A DNA stretch of 61,490 nt from Streptomyces ruber (GCF_014648075.1 NZ_BMQK01000027.1:1-61490); one strand, 5' to 3'. Positions 25,160 to 34,797 are shown, counted from the first letter of the stretch. A program made the numbers and translations. Notes: a model not told the origin generated them from the sequence alone.

Positions 25160-26742
25160 CGGTCCTCCTTCCCCAGTACGGCGGACCGGTAGGCGTCCGG
25201 GCGCAGCAGGTCGCCGGCGGCCCGTTCGCCGACGCGGGCCAGCGGGCCCGCGCACAGGGCGATCACCACTCCGGTCGCGGTCATGCCGGCCGCGGCGGCG
25301 AGCATGGAGCGGGACCCGCGCGGACGGCCGTGCCGGGTGTCCGGCGGCGCCGAGGACGGCTCCTGTGCCTCCTCGTGCCCCGCTCGCCGGCCCGGCCGGT
25401 GGTCCGCCCGCCGGTCCGCCGGCCCGTCCGTCTGCCGTCCGGTGAACGCCGACGTCGCCACGCGCGTCATCGCGTACAGGGTCAGCAGGCTGGTGAGCAG
25501 GGCGGCCGCGGCGAGGGCCCAGGCGGCCGGTGAGCCCTCGGCGGCACCGGCCCGCAGCAGGGCCAGCTTGGCCACGAAACCGGAGAACGGCGGGATGCCG
25601 GACAGGCTCAGGGCCGGGAGCGCGAAGAGCACGACGACCAGCGGGCCGGGGGACGGCCGCTCCGCCATGCGGTGCAGAGCGGCCGTCCCCGTGCGGCCCA
25701 CGACCAGGCCGGCCACGAGGAACAGGGCCGCCTGGACGACGATGTGGTGGACGACGTAGAGGATGGTGCCGGTCAGTCCGGCGGTGTCGAACAGCGCGAG
25801 CCCGAACAGCATGAAGCCGATGTGGCTGACGAGCGTGAAGGACAGCAGCCGGTTGATGTCGTCCTGGGCGATGGCGCCGAGGATACCGACGATCATGGTG
25901 ATGATCGCCACGCAGGCCAGCAGCGTCCACACACCGGAGCGCGGGAAGAGCAGCGTCTGCGTGCGGAGCAGCACGTAGACACCCACCTTGGTCAGCAGGG
26001 CGGCGAGCACCGCGGTGATCGGCGCGGGCGCGGTGGGATAACTGTCGGGCAGCCAGAAGTGGAACGGGACGATGGCCGCCTTGATGCCGATCACGGCCAG
26101 GAGCAGCAGGGCGAAGGCCGAGCGGAGACCGTCCGGCAGTTCCGCCAGCCGCGGGCCGAGCTGCGCCAGGGTGACGGTGCCGGTGGCCGCGTAGACCAGG
26201 GCGATCAGGGAGACGAACAGCAGCGACGACGTCAGACTGACGATCGTGTACGTCATTCCGGCGCGGATGCGGTTCTCGTCCGCGTTCAGGGTGATCAGGA
26301 CGTACGACGCGGCGAGCATCACCTCGAAGGCGACGAAGAGGTTGAACAGGTCGCCGGCGAGGAAGGCCAGGCCGACACCCATGACGAGCACCAGGTAGGC
26401 GGGGTGGAAGACCGCGGGGGAGCGGTGGCGCTCCTCCGCCGTGCCCTGGCCGATGGCGAACACCAGCACCGCCAGCGCCACCAGCGCGGACACGGTCAGC
26501 AGCAGGGCCGACAGCCGGTCGGCCACGAGGGTGATGCCCAGGGGCGCGGGCCAGCCGCCGGCGTGCAGGGCCTGGGGTCCGTCCCGGTCGGCCAGCACCA
26601 GCAGCGCCGCGCCGCAGGCGACCACGCCCGCGAGGACGCCGGTGCTGAGCGCGCGCGTCAGCGTGCGGCGCATGCCGAGCAGGGACAGACCGGCGCCGAG
26701 GGCCGGCAGCAGGACGGGCAGGGACAGCAGTGCCGTCGTCAT
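25156..26742 (-). CDS. mrpD: Mrp antiporter subunit D
   Basis: A 528-residue NuoN/NuoM-like antiporter subunit with about 14 membrane segments. Key family features are the conserved Glu in FEVMLAASYVLITLNADENR, the Lys in VIGIKAAIVPFHFWLPDSYP and the Lys in ALLTKVGVYVLLRT. This subunit forms one of the proton/cation channels. A loop of roughly 45 residues between the last two helices (TDGPADRRADHRPGRRAGHE) is hydrophilic and longer than usual. It overlaps mrpC and mrpE by 4 bp. Confidence 0.94.
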   Translation of the reverse strand: MTTALLSLPVLLPALGAGLSLLGMRRTLTRALSTGVLAGVVACGAALLVLADRDGPQALHAGGWPAPLGITLVADRLSALLLTVSALVALAVLVFAIGQGTAEERHRSPAVFHPAYLVLVMGVGLAFLAGDLFNLFVAFEVMLAASYVLITLNADENRIRAGMTYTIVSLTSSLLFVSLIALVYAATGTVTLAQLGPRLAELPDGLRSAFALLLLAVIGIKAAIVPFHFWLPDSYPTAPAPITAVLAALLTKVGVYVLLRTQTLLFPRSGVWTLLACVAIITMIVGILGAIAQDDINRLLSFTLVSHIGFMLFGLALFDTAGLTGTILYVVHHIVVQAALFLVAGLVVGRTGTAALHRMAERPSPGPLVVVLFALPALSLSGIPPFSGFVAKLALLRAGAAEGSPAAWALAAAALLTSLLTLYAMTRVATSAFTGRQTDGPADRRADHRPGRRAGHEEAQEPSSAPPDTRHGRPRGSRSMLAAAAGMTATGVVIALCAGPLARVGERAAGDLLRPDAYRSAVLGKEDR

Positions 26743-27176
26743 CGGTCACCTCCGGGCGTGGTGACGCGCGTACTCCGGTCCGGCTCCGGGGCGGGTTCGG
26801 TGTCGTCGCGTTCGCGGACGGTGCCGATGCGCCGGTCCTCCACGTCGTCACGTACCTCGTCGTGCCCGGACAGGCGCCAGGACCGGTAGGCCAGGGCCAC
26901 CAGGAAGGCGGTCAGACCGAAGGTGATGACGATGGACGTCAGGGCCATGGCCTGGGGCAGCGGGTCGGCCGTGCCCGTGGCGTCGCCGTGCTCCCCGTCC
27001 AGTACGGGGGACCGGCCGGGCGTGCCCCCGGCGACCAGGAGCAGCAGGTTGGTGCCGTGGCCGAGGAGGACGAACCCGAGGACGATCCGCATCAGGGACC
27101 GCTGCAGCATGAGGTGGAAGCCGATGGCGAACAGACCGCCGACCACCAGGGACATCGTCACGTCGATGCGGTTCAC
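26739..27176 (-). CDS. mrpC: Mrp antiporter subunit C
   Basis: A 145-residue NuoK-like protein with three membrane segments (LVVGGLFAIGFHLMLQRSLM; RIVLGFVLLGHGTNLLLLVA; LTSIVITFGLTAFLVALAYR) and a charged C-terminal tail. The GHGTNL pattern is typical of MnhC. Its ATG overlaps the stop of the mrpAB fusion. Confidence 0.94.
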   Translation of the reverse strand: MNRIDVTMSLVVGGLFAIGFHLMLQRSLMRIVLGFVLLGHGTNLLLLVAGGTPGRSPVLDGEHGDATGTADPLPQAMALTSIVITFGLTAFLVALAYRSWRLSGHDEVRDDVEDRRIGTVRERDDTEPAPEPDRSTRVTTPGGDR

Positions 27177-30115
27177 CGCGGACTGCCTTCCTTCTTCGCG
27201 TCCTCCTCCTCGTCGTCGCCCGCGGCCGTGGGCCCGTCCGACGCGGTTCCGTCCAGGCTGAGCGAGACGCCCACGGCGGACAGCAGTTGGAGGGTGGCGC
27301 CGATGACGAGCAGGTAGACCCCGATGTCGAAGAACAGGCTGGTCGCGAGTTTCACCTCGCCCAGCACCGGCGGACGGAACGTCAGCACCGTGCCCTCCAG
27401 CGGCGCGCCGCCGAGGAGGAGCGGCAACAGAGCGACGCCGGCGGCGAGCAGCAGCCCCGCACCCGCGACGGCGCTCGCGGACACCCGTACGGCGGCTCCG
27501 AGATCGGCGCGACCGCCCACCAGGTACCTGAGCACGAACGCCTGGCCCGCCACCAGACCGCCGGCGAACCCGCCGCCGGGACGGTAGTGCCCGGAGAACA
27601 GCAGGAACAGCGACAGCACCAGGATCGAGGGGAACAGCAGACGGGTGGCCACCTCCAGCAGGACCGAGCGCTCACCGCCGGGCCGCTCACCCGCGCCGGG
27701 CAGCCAGGTCTGCACCGGTTCGTCCCAGCGCGCCGTCGGGAACCTGCCCCGCGGGCGGCCACCGCCGGCGTCCGTCTCGCCGGTGTTCCCGGCCCCGCTG
27801 GGATCACCGGCAGCGCCGGAGTCCTCGGCCCCGCCGGAGGCCTTCGCCCCGTCGCGGCCGCCCACCCGGACCAGGCTGACCGTCCCGACCGCCGCCACCA
27901 GCACCACCGCGATCTCGCCCAGGGTGTCCAGCGCGCGGAAGTCGACGACGATCGCGTTGACGATGTTGTAGGCGCCCGTCTCGGACGTGTGGTGCGCGTA
28001 CCCCTCCGAGACCGGGGGCTCCGTCCGGGCGGCGGACGCCACCAGGGTGAAACAGGTGACGAGGACACCGGCCGCGCCGGCCACCACGAGCCGTACCGAA
28101 CGCATCCGGTTCACCGTCCGGCCGGGGCTGAACCGGGCCGGCATCCGGCGCAGCACCAGCGCCACCACGACCAGCGTCATCGTCTCCACGAGGAACTGTG
28201 TCAGCGCCAGGTCCGGCGCGCCCCGCACCAGGAACACCCCGGCCACGGCGTAGCCCACCGCGCCGGCCAGCAGGATGCCCGTCAGACGGTGCCGGGTGAA
28301 GACGACCGCGGCGGCCGCCGTCAGCACCACCACGGCCAGGAACGGCTCGACCGGCGACCACCACGGCTGCGGCGATCCCAGCGAGGGCACCTCGGACACC
28401 AGTGCCGCACCGGGCACCACCACCACGGTCGCCAGCAGCACCGTCAGATAGAGCGGCAACGAGCCGGCCTGTGTGCGCCGGGCCACGGTCACGGCCAGCC
28501 GGTTCACGGACGCGACGACGCGGTCGAAGACGCGCTGCACCTCCGGCAGCCGCGGCACGGCCCGCACGCGGCGCCCCAGCAGCACGTGGAGGACGCAGCC
28601 GAGGACGAGGGTGAGCGCCGACAGACCGAGCACGGCCGTGAAACCGTGCCACAGGGACAGCTCGTACGGTCCGTGCGGCCCCGGCGGATAGACGCCGGCG
28701 TAGGCGTTCGCGACCGCCGCGGTGGCCCCGTACCCGAGGCCCAGGACCAGACCCGCACCGGCCAGTACGGCCACGGGCGCGACGAACCCGGGTTCGGGAC
28801 GCTCCGCCCGCTCCGCCACCTCGCCCGGGCGTCCGCCGAAGGCCCCGTGCAGGAACCGGACGGCGTACGCCACGGTCAGCGCGGAGCCGGTCAGGAGCAC
28901 CACGGTCAGCAGCCCGTGCACGGGCAGTTCGGTGCCGTGCAGGAACGCCTCGGCGTAGGCCTCCTTGCCGAGGTAGCCGACGAGCGGCGGCAGGCCGGCC
29001 ATCGAGGCCGTGGCGAGCGCGGCGGCGGCGAACAGGGCGGGCATGCGGCGCCCCATGCCCGACAGCTCCCGGATGTCCCGGGTCCCCGCCTGGTGGTCCA
29101 GGATCCCGACGGTCAGGAACAGCGCGGCCTTGAACGCGGCGTGCGCGAGCAGCATCACCGTCCCGGCGATCGCGGTGGTCCGCGTCCCGGCGCCCAGCAG
29201 GGCGACCAGCAGGCCCAGTTCACTGACGGTGCCGTAGGCCAGCAGCAGTTTCAGGTCGGTCGCGCGCAGCGCGCGCCACGCGGCCAGCACCATCGTGGTG
29301 AGGCCCACGCCGAGCACCATGGGCCGCCACGGGCCCGTCTCGGCGAGGGCGGGGGCCAGGCGGGCGACCAGGTAGACGCCGGCCTTGACCATGGCGGCCG
29401 CGTGCAGATAGGCGCTCACCGGAGTGGGGGCCACCATGGCCGCGGGCAGCCAGCCGTGCAGCGGCATCTGCGCGGACTTGGCGAAGGCCCCGATCAGGAC
29501 GAGCACCACGGCGGCGGGCACCGCGCCGCCCCGGGGCGGGTCGGCGAGGATCTCCGAGATCCGGTACGTTCCGGCCGCCTCACCGAGCACGACGAAGCCC
29601 AGCAGCATGACCAGACCGCCGGCGGCGGTCACCAGCAGCGCCTGCCGGGCCGCCCGCCGCTCCTCGTCCTTCTCCCCGCGCCCCTGGATCAGCAGGAAGG
29701 ACGCGACCGTGGTCAACTCCCAGAAGACGTACAGGACGAACAGGTTGTCGGCCAGGACCAGCCCCGCCATCGCCCCGGCGAAGGCCACCAGCAGGGCGGC
29801 CCGGCTGCCGGCGTCCCGCTCGACGTAGTACCGGCAGTACAGCAGCACCAGGCCTCCGACCCCGGCGACGATCCAGAGCATGAGCAGCGACAGGGCGTCC
29901 AGCCGCAGGTCGACCGTCAGGCCGAGCGACGGAGCCCAGGAGAGGGACTCGCGGTACTCACCGCCCTCCAGCACCCGCGCCGCCCGCGTGCTCGCCCAGG
30001 CCACCACGGCCAGCGGGACCAGGGCCGCCACGATCCACACGGTGCGGCCGATCCGCCGCTGCCACCGGGGAAGCACCGCCGCGAACCCCGCATGGGCGGC
30101 CAGCAGGAACAGCAC
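27173..30115 (-). CDS. mrpA: Mrp antiporter fused subunits A and B
   Basis: A 980-residue protein. The first ~500 residues are the NuoL-like core (FWELTTVASFLLIQ, AKSAQMPLHGWLPAAMVAPT, AAMVKAGVYLVARLAP). A MrpA C-terminal section follows (LAGAVGYAVAGVFLVRGAPD LALTQFLVETMTLVVVA and FRALDTLGEIAVVLVAAVG). A ~65-residue Gly/Ala linker then leads to a MrpB domain (FSGHYRPGGGFAGGLVAGQA, LATSLFFDIGVYLLVIGATL). A and B fusion is common in actinobacteria. The GTG at 30115 follows GAGGAG; an ATG 84 bp upstream lacks a ribosome site. It heads an operon in which all genes overlap by 4 bp. The operon would export Na+ or K+ and control pH. Confidence 0.93.
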   Translation of the reverse strand: MLFLLAAHAGFAAVLPRWQRRIGRTVWIVAALVPLAVVAWASTRAARVLEGGEYRESLSWAPSLGLTVDLRLDALSLLMLWIVAGVGGLVLLYCRYYVERDAGSRAALLVAFAGAMAGLVLADNLFVLYVFWELTTVASFLLIQGRGEKDEERRAARQALLVTAAGGLVMLLGFVVLGEAAGTYRISEILADPPRGGAVPAAVVLVLIGAFAKSAQMPLHGWLPAAMVAPTPVSAYLHAAAMVKAGVYLVARLAPALAETGPWRPMVLGVGLTTMVLAAWRALRATDLKLLLAYGTVSELGLLVALLGAGTRTTAIAGTVMLLAHAAFKAALFLTVGILDHQAGTRDIRELSGMGRRMPALFAAAALATASMAGLPPLVGYLGKEAYAEAFLHGTELPVHGLLTVVLLTGSALTVAYAVRFLHGAFGGRPGEVAERAERPEPGFVAPVAVLAGAGLVLGLGYGATAAVANAYAGVYPPGPHGPYELSLWHGFTAVLGLSALTLVLGCVLHVLLGRRVRAVPRLPEVQRVFDRVVASVNRLAVTVARRTQAGSLPLYLTVLLATVVVVPGAALVSEVPSLGSPQPWWSPVEPFLAVVVLTAAAAVVFTRHRLTGILLAGAVGYAVAGVFLVRGAPDLALTQFLVETMTLVVVALVLRRMPARFSPGRTVNRMRSVRLVVAGAAGVLVTCFTLVASAARTEPPVSEGYAHHTSETGAYNIVNAIVVDFRALDTLGEIAVVLVAAVGTVSLVRVGGRDGAKASGGAEDSGAAGDPSGAGNTGETDAGGGRPRGRFPTARWDEPVQTWLPGAGERPGGERSVLLEVATRLLFPSILVLSLFLLFSGHYRPGGGFAGGLVAGQAFVLRYLVGGRADLGAAVRVSASAVAGAGLLLAAGVALLPLLLGGAPLEGTVLTFRPPVLGEVKLATSLFFDIGVYLLVIGATLQLLSAVGVSLSLDGTASDGPTAAGDDEEEDAKKEGSPR

Positions 30116-30233
30116 CGCACCAACTCCTCGCCCCCAGGCCCACCGACATTCGATCGACCGGCCCACGCCGCCCTGTCCTGCGGGCTCCGCCCCGATCAAC
30201 GACCCTGGTGCCCGGCGACGGGGCGATCAATCC

Positions 30234-30248
30234 TCACACGCGGTGTGA
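30234..30248. promoter_or_regulatory. Small inverted repeat upstream of the Mrp operon
   Basis: tcacac-gcg-gtgtga lies 119 bp upstream of the mrpA start in the gap after the channel gene. It is a possible operator; no consensus promoter was recognised. Confidence 0.3.
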
Positions 30249-30303
30249 CCAGCGAATCTGAGGGTTGCCACCCATTCGCGCGCAGCCCGGGGTGACCGTC
30301 TGC

Positions 30304-32178
30304 TCATTGCTCGGCCAGTACGACGACCGCGTCGTCCCCGGTGAGCACGAGCGGAGCGGTCTTGGACGGGTTGAGGAAGACCCCGTACGCGGGCGGTTCG
30401 TCGCCGTGGCGGGCCAGGCGGTAGCCGATGGCCGTCTCCCCGCGTCTGCGTGCCGCCTCGATGACCGTGGCGAAGTTGGCCTTGGCTCCCGCCACGAGGT
30501 AGTTGGACGCCGGCTTGAGGTAGATCTCCGAGTCCTCGGGGTCGAACAGGTCGGTGAAGACGGCGTCGAGGTGGTGGTTCTCGGTGAGCTGGGTCAGGAT
30601 GAGGCTGATCACCTTGGTGCTGACGATGAAGTCGTCGGCCTTGGTGACCTGGGCGACCTCGCGGTTGCTGTCGTCGTTCATCTCGGTGACGATCGAGTAC
30701 GGGTCCCCGAGCCGGTCCTCGATGTCGCGCAGGTGCAGCAGCGTCACCAGCGTCCGGTCGTCGGCCGGCCCGGGGGCGATGCTGTCGTCGGCCAGGACCA
30801 CGATGTTCTGGTACTCGCCGAGGTTCAGGGCCTCCAGCGAGGACCTGCGGGTGGGCTCGCAGTGCTTGTACCCCACCGAGAGGTTGTCCAGGTCGTGTTC
30901 GAGCAGCTCCTCCCGCGGCGGCCGGGGCGCCGCGACGTCCAGGGTCGAGCCCGGCTGGACGAAGCTGTCCAGGAGCGCGATGAGCTTCGCCGCACGGGAG
31001 TTGTTGCCGATCAGCAGCGTGGCGTCGGGCTTCGGCGACCGGCTCGGGGCCGATGTGATGGCCGACTCGACGACGGCCGGCCGGGTCTCGGCCAGCCGTA
31101 TCAGCAGGTCGTCGTCGGCGATCAGGAGCACTTGGTCGCCGGGTTCCACGACGGTGTCCATCGCCGGGTTGAGCAGTACCTCGCCGTGACTCCTGCGGAG
31201 TCCGGCCGGGATGCCGAGCTCGTACGCGTTGAGCGTCTCGCCGTAGGTCGACCCGACCAGCGCGGGCTCCTCCCGGAAGTAGAACTCGTTGCCCATGAAG
31301 CTCAGCAACTCGTTGAACACGCTGGACAGCCCGGTCTGCCGGTGCGACTGGGCGACCAGGCGGACGGCTATGTCCTCGGCGTCGACGACCAGGGCCGAGT
31401 CCCCGGCGGCCAGCCGCGCGGCGGCGACATTGTCCGAGTCCTGCACGGCGGCCACCACCGTGGGCCGGGGACCGCTCCACTTCCGGCTGTTCAGCAGGAG
31501 CAGCACCTTGATGACGTCGATGTCGATGTCGTCGCCGACCGGGGGCAGCACCATGATGGCCTTGGCCGTGTCGGGGCTGACCAGCTCCAGATCCGCCCGG
31601 ACGAGCGGGTTGCCCGACCGGCAGATGATGCGGGTACGGCCGGTCGCGGGGATCCGGGAGCGGATCGCGTCCTCCATGTCGACCTTGTCCCGGTCGGCGA
31701 GGATGACCACGCAGGAGCGGCGCTCGCCCTGGTTCGCCTCGACCAGCTCCTCGACCACGGTGAAGACCTGGTCGGACCAGCCCAGCACGATGGTGTGCCC
31801 ATGCTCGATCAGACGCGACCGGCCTTTGCGCAACTCCTGTATGCGGTAGTTCAGGCCGGTGGTCAGGACACCGATGAGCGCGCTGACGATGAAGATCCCG
31901 CCGACGGTCACCATCAGCATGAGGAGAAGGAAGACCGGCCCTCCGGTGTCCCCTCCCATGGTGCCGGGGTCCAGGGTGCGCAGCAGACTCATCCACGCCA
32001 CGCCGAGCCAGCCGCCGTGTCGCTCCGTGTCGCTCGTGGTGAACGCCATGGCCAGCGTGGTGATCACCGTGATGAGCGCCACCGAGGCCAGTGCGAGCCA
32101 GCTGATCAGCGCCGGCGTTCCCCTGTCCATCGTGCCGTCGAACCAGTAGCGAAACCGGTTCCGCAGCCTACCGAGCAC
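30304..32178 (-). CDS. CASTOR/POLLUX-related ion channel with RCK/TrkA-N domains
   Basis: A 624-residue protein. Two membrane segments (about residues 24-46 and 82-112) flank a pore-like loop with TLDPGTMGGDTGG. The cytoplasmic part has an RCK/TrkA-N domain (HTIVLGWSDQVFTVVEELVE, VVILADRDK, ICRSGNPL, VLPPVGDDIDIDVIK) and a second one (DATLLIGNNSRAAKLIALLD, NIVVLADDS). This matches bacterial homologues of the plant CASTOR/POLLUX channels. It lies upstream of and in the same direction as the Mrp operon with a 188-bp gap, so both may serve cation balance. Confidence 0.9.
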   Translation of the reverse strand: MLGRLRNRFRYWFDGTMDRGTPALISWLALASVALITVITTLAMAFTTSDTERHGGWLGVAWMSLLRTLDPGTMGGDTGGPVFLLLMLMVTVGGIFIVSALIGVLTTGLNYRIQELRKGRSRLIEHGHTIVLGWSDQVFTVVEELVEANQGERRSCVVILADRDKVDMEDAIRSRIPATGRTRIICRSGNPLVRADLELVSPDTAKAIMVLPPVGDDIDIDVIKVLLLLNSRKWSGPRPTVVAAVQDSDNVAAARLAAGDSALVVDAEDIAVRLVAQSHRQTGLSSVFNELLSFMGNEFYFREEPALVGSTYGETLNAYELGIPAGLRRSHGEVLLNPAMDTVVEPGDQVLLIADDDLLIRLAETRPAVVESAITSAPSRSPKPDATLLIGNNSRAAKLIALLDSFVQPGSTLDVAAPRPPREELLEHDLDNLSVGYKHCEPTRRSSLEALNLGEYQNIVVLADDSIAPGPADDRTLVTLLHLRDIEDRLGDPYSIVTEMNDDSNREVAQVTKADDFIVSTKVISLILTQLTENHHLDAVFTDLFDPEDSEIYLKPASNYLVAGAKANFATVIEAARRRGETAIGYRLARHGDEPPAYGVFLNPSKTAPLVLTGDDAVVVLAEQ

Positions 32179-32511
32179 TGATCGAGCCTCCTGCCGTCCC
32201 CCTCGCCGAACCCGTCATGGCCCGGAATCCACGTACACCCGCGTATCCGGCCGACGGGCAACACACTTGATCATTTTCTCAGGCCGCGACGGTTCGTTGG
32301 CGGGATACGCGGGTTCAGCGCCGGGGCACCGCCGGGCCGGGAGGCTCCGCGGCCGGTCGTCGTCCCCGGGCGTCGCGGGAACACGTGGCCGAGTGCCGCA
32401 CCGTGGGGGCGGGCGACGCACCGGTGTCGCCCGTCGACGTGGCGCCCTGGCCGGTTCCCGCCCTTGACCCGCCGAGACGGTTCGCGGAGATCCCGCGCGC
32501 CAGACGTCCCG
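32179..32511. other. Non-coding region upstream of the channel gene
   Basis: About 330 bp without a credible gene. An AT-richer patch near 32266-32282 (acttgatcattttctca) contains a TGATCA palindrome and may be part of the channel promoter. Confidence 0.4.
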
Positions 32512-32710
32512 TCAGTCGAGCGGTTGCCGGATCACGGCCCGGCAGCCGCGCAGGAAGGAGGCGGCCGCGGCCCCGGCCTCGCCGAGGTGACCGGCGACCA
32601 TGGCGCCGTCGCGCAGCACCATCAGGTCGTCGGCGACGGCGGACTGCGACGGCAGCCGGAGCGGCGCGACGAGCTGCTCGAACATGCCCCTCCACCTGTT
32701 CGCCACCGCA
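32512..32710 (-). pseudogene. C-terminal relic of a TetR family regulator
   Basis: The leftward frame reads MFEQLVAPLRLPSQSAVADD LMVLRDGAMVAGHLGEAGAA AASFLRGCRAVIRQPLD, the typical end of actinobacterial TetR regulators with the LxDGAxVAGxLG motif. The DNA-binding domain is missing; upstream sequence switches directly to a different gene on the other strand. Confidence 0.65.
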
Positions 32711-33154
32711 TCGGACCTCGGCCCGATCGCCGTGACCCTGCTCGTGCCGAACCCCCTCTCCGACGTGGCCGCAGCCGTCACCGACGCCCGGACGTCCCGG
32801 GCGGGCGGCCGGGTTCCGGGCCTGTACGCGAACATCGTGATCAGCTCACTCGCCGCCGTCGCCCTGGCCTACGCCGCCTCGTCCGGCGTCCCGGCGGCCC
32901 TGCGCGTCTGGGGCGCCTGGGCCATCGCCTCCGGCCTCGTCCAGCTCGTCGTCGGTGTCGGCCGCCGGAAGCTGGGCGGCCAGTGGGCGATGATCGTGAG
33001 CGGTGCCCTCTCGGTGCTCGCGGGAACGTCCTTCTGCCTGCAGGCATCGACGGACGGCGCCTCGCTCACCGGCCTCGCCGGGTACGCCACCCTCGGCGGC
33101 GTGTTCTTCCTCGTCTCCGCGCTGCGCCTGGGCCGTACGGCCAGGAAGAACTGA
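32684..33154 (+). CDS. HdeD/DUF308-like membrane protein, probably 5'-truncated
   Basis: A 156-residue protein with four membrane segments: VISSLAAVALAYAASSGVPA, VWGAWAIASGLVQLVVGVGR, WAMIVSGALSVLAGTSFCLQ and LAGYATLGGVFFLVSALRLG. The pattern resembles DUF308 proteins, but full-length relatives have about 40 more residues and another helix pair at the N-terminus. The start ATG at 32684 sits at the break with the TetR relic and has no good ribosome site. It may be a 5'-truncated gene. Confidence 0.6.
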   Translation: MPLHLFATASDLGPIAVTLLVPNPLSDVAAAVTDARTSRAGGRVPGLYANIVISSLAAVALAYAASSGVPAALRVWGAWAIASGLVQLVVGVGRRKLGGQWAMIVSGALSVLAGTSFCLQASTDGASLTGLAGYATLGGVFFLVSALRLGRTARKN

Positions 33155-33615
33155 CACCGCGACCGCCACGGCGCGGCCCGGGCGGCGGCACACGTCGCTG
33201 CCCCGGGTGCGGCGTGCCACGGTGTCCGGCCGGAAGGCGGGCAGGACCGGGCCGCGCCCGCCGGAGCGCGAGGCGTACGCGCGACTGCCGGACAAGCTCG
33301 CGGAGCTCTGCCCCGCGCCCGCCCCGGCGGGACGGACGGCTGCGAGCAGCGCGATCCGGAGCCGGCCGGCGAGGTCTCGGCGCGATCGCGGCGACGGCCA
33401 AGGGCGGCCTGGGCAAGCTGGGCGAGCGCCCGTGTGACGAGGGGCGGCGGCCGGGCGAGCCGTGGCGGGCCCCGCCCCGGCCCGTCCGGCGGCCTGACCT
33501 GCGCGTGCGGCGGCTTCACGGACGTCGGGCACCCGGACCCGGCCGGCAGGCCGCCCCGGCGCCCCCGCGGGTTCCGGACCGGTGGCCCCGGGCCCGGTCA
33601 CGTCCGTGGGGCCGT
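33155..33615. other. Region without a recognisable gene
   Basis: About 460 bp. A rightward frame has protein-like patches (PPEREAYARLPDKLAELC and, after a shift, GLGAIAATAKGGLGKLGER), suggesting a decayed gene, but I cannot name a family. Confidence 0.35.
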
Positions 33616-33677
33616 CGCGCCCGACGCGGCACGCGCGGCCGGCGCGCCCGACGCGGCACGCGCGGCCGGCGCGCCCG
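33616..33677. repeat. 27-bp tandem repeat, about 2.3 copies
   Basis: The 27-bp unit starting cgcgcccgacgcggcacgcg at 33616 is repeated exactly at 33643 and begins again at 33670. It lies just beyond the stop of the SDR gene. Confidence 0.85.
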
Positions 33678-33682
33678 CCGCG

Positions 33683-34624
33683 CTACCCCCGGGACGGCAC
33701 CTTCACCAGCTCTTCGGAGACCTCCCAGACGCGCCGGGCCTCGTCGGCGCTGCGCAACCGGCTGTACAGCTTCTGCTCCCCGGGAGCGCCGCCCATGTGC
33801 CCGGGGCCGGTGGGCCCGTAGAACCCGCCGCGCCTGGCGTCGGGGGAGGTGGCGGCGTAGAGGGCGGGCAGCTGCGCGGTCCGGACCGTGCCGGCGAGGA
33901 TGCCGCGCGCCGACAGGGCACGGATCATGCGCACACCCATGGTGTCCCTCTCGCGGTTGATCTCGGGACGGGCGGCGAGCAGGTTCGTCGGGGCGATCCC
34001 GGGATGGGACAGGTTGCTCGTGATGCCCCAGCCGCCCGCTTGACTGCGCCGGTCGAGCTCGAGACCGAAGAGCCCGAACGCGATCTTCGACTGGCTGTAG
34101 GCGCGCATGCCGTCGTACGACCGCTCCCAGTTCAGGTCGTCCCAGTTGATGGCGTTGCTGTTCGCCGCGACGCTGATCTGCGAGGTGACCCGCGCGCGGC
34201 CGGCGCGCAGGAGCGGCAGCAGGCGGGTGACGAGGGCGAAGTGGCCGAGGTGGTTGGTGCCGAACTGCAGCTCGAACCCGTCGGCGGTCGTCTGCCGGCC
34301 GGGCGGAGTCATGACCCCCGCGTTGTTGACGAGGAGGTGGATGGGCCGGTCCTCGCCCAGCAGGGTCTCGCAGAGCGCCGCCACGGAGGCGAGCGAGCTC
34401 AGGTCGAGTGCGCGCAGTGACACGTCGGCGTCGGGTACCTGCCGACGGATCCCGGCGAGGGCCGTCTCCCCCTTGCGCGGGTTGCGGACCGGCATGAGGA
34501 CCTCCGCGCCCGCGGCGGCGAGGCGCGTCGCGATGCCCAGCCCTATGCCGTCGCTCGCTCCGGTGACGACGGCACGCCTGCCGGACAGGTCGGGAACGGA
34601 GATGTCGATGGTTCCGCGTGGCAT
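33683..34624 (-). CDS. Short-chain dehydrogenase/reductase
   Basis: A 313-residue SDR of the retinol-dehydrogenase-like, extended-length type. It shows VVTGASDGIGLGIATRL for cofactor binding, LLVNNAGVM, and YSQSKIAFGLFGLEL with the catalytic Tyr and Lys; the catalytic Ser is in VTSQISVAA. An Arg in MPVRNPRKGE suggests NADP(H). The ATG at 34624 has GGGAG at 8 bp; an ATG 33 bp upstream is also in frame. It is divergent from an XRE regulator at 34798, which probably controls it. Substrate unknown. Confidence 0.88.
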   Translation of the reverse strand: MPRGTIDISVPDLSGRRAVVTGASDGIGLGIATRLAAAGAEVLMPVRNPRKGETALAGIRRQVPDADVSLRALDLSSLASVAALCETLLGEDRPIHLLVNNAGVMTPPGRQTTADGFELQFGTNHLGHFALVTRLLPLLRAGRARVTSQISVAANSNAINWDDLNWERSYDGMRAYSQSKIAFGLFGLELDRRSQAGGWGITSNLSHPGIAPTNLLAARPEINRERDTMGVRMIRALSARGILAGTVRTAQLPALYAATSPDARRGGFYGPTGPGHMGGAPGEQKLYSRLRSADEARRVWEVSEELVKVPSRG

Positions 34625-34797
34625 GTGTTCACTCCCAGAAGGTGTCGTTGGCTCCACAGTGGCGGGGACGGCGGGAGTTGTTCAGGACCTGTCGGTCCAC
34701 TGATGCGCGGGACGAGGCCGCGAAGGGGGGATCAGCGAGCCGTGGTTACGCGCGTGTGCGGGCGATACAAAGGAGGCAGCGCCGAGGGAGGAGACGT

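Noticed and set aside
27287..30295. A 1002-codon rightward open frame opposite mrpA
   Set aside because: It is antisense to a well-conserved antiporter gene, is full of Gln, His and Arg, and has no family features; long antisense frames are common in GC-rich DNA.
30304..32178. A TrkA potassium-uptake subunit
   Set aside because: The protein has its own membrane segments and a pore-like loop before the RCK domains and is far longer than TrkA, so a channel assignment fits better.
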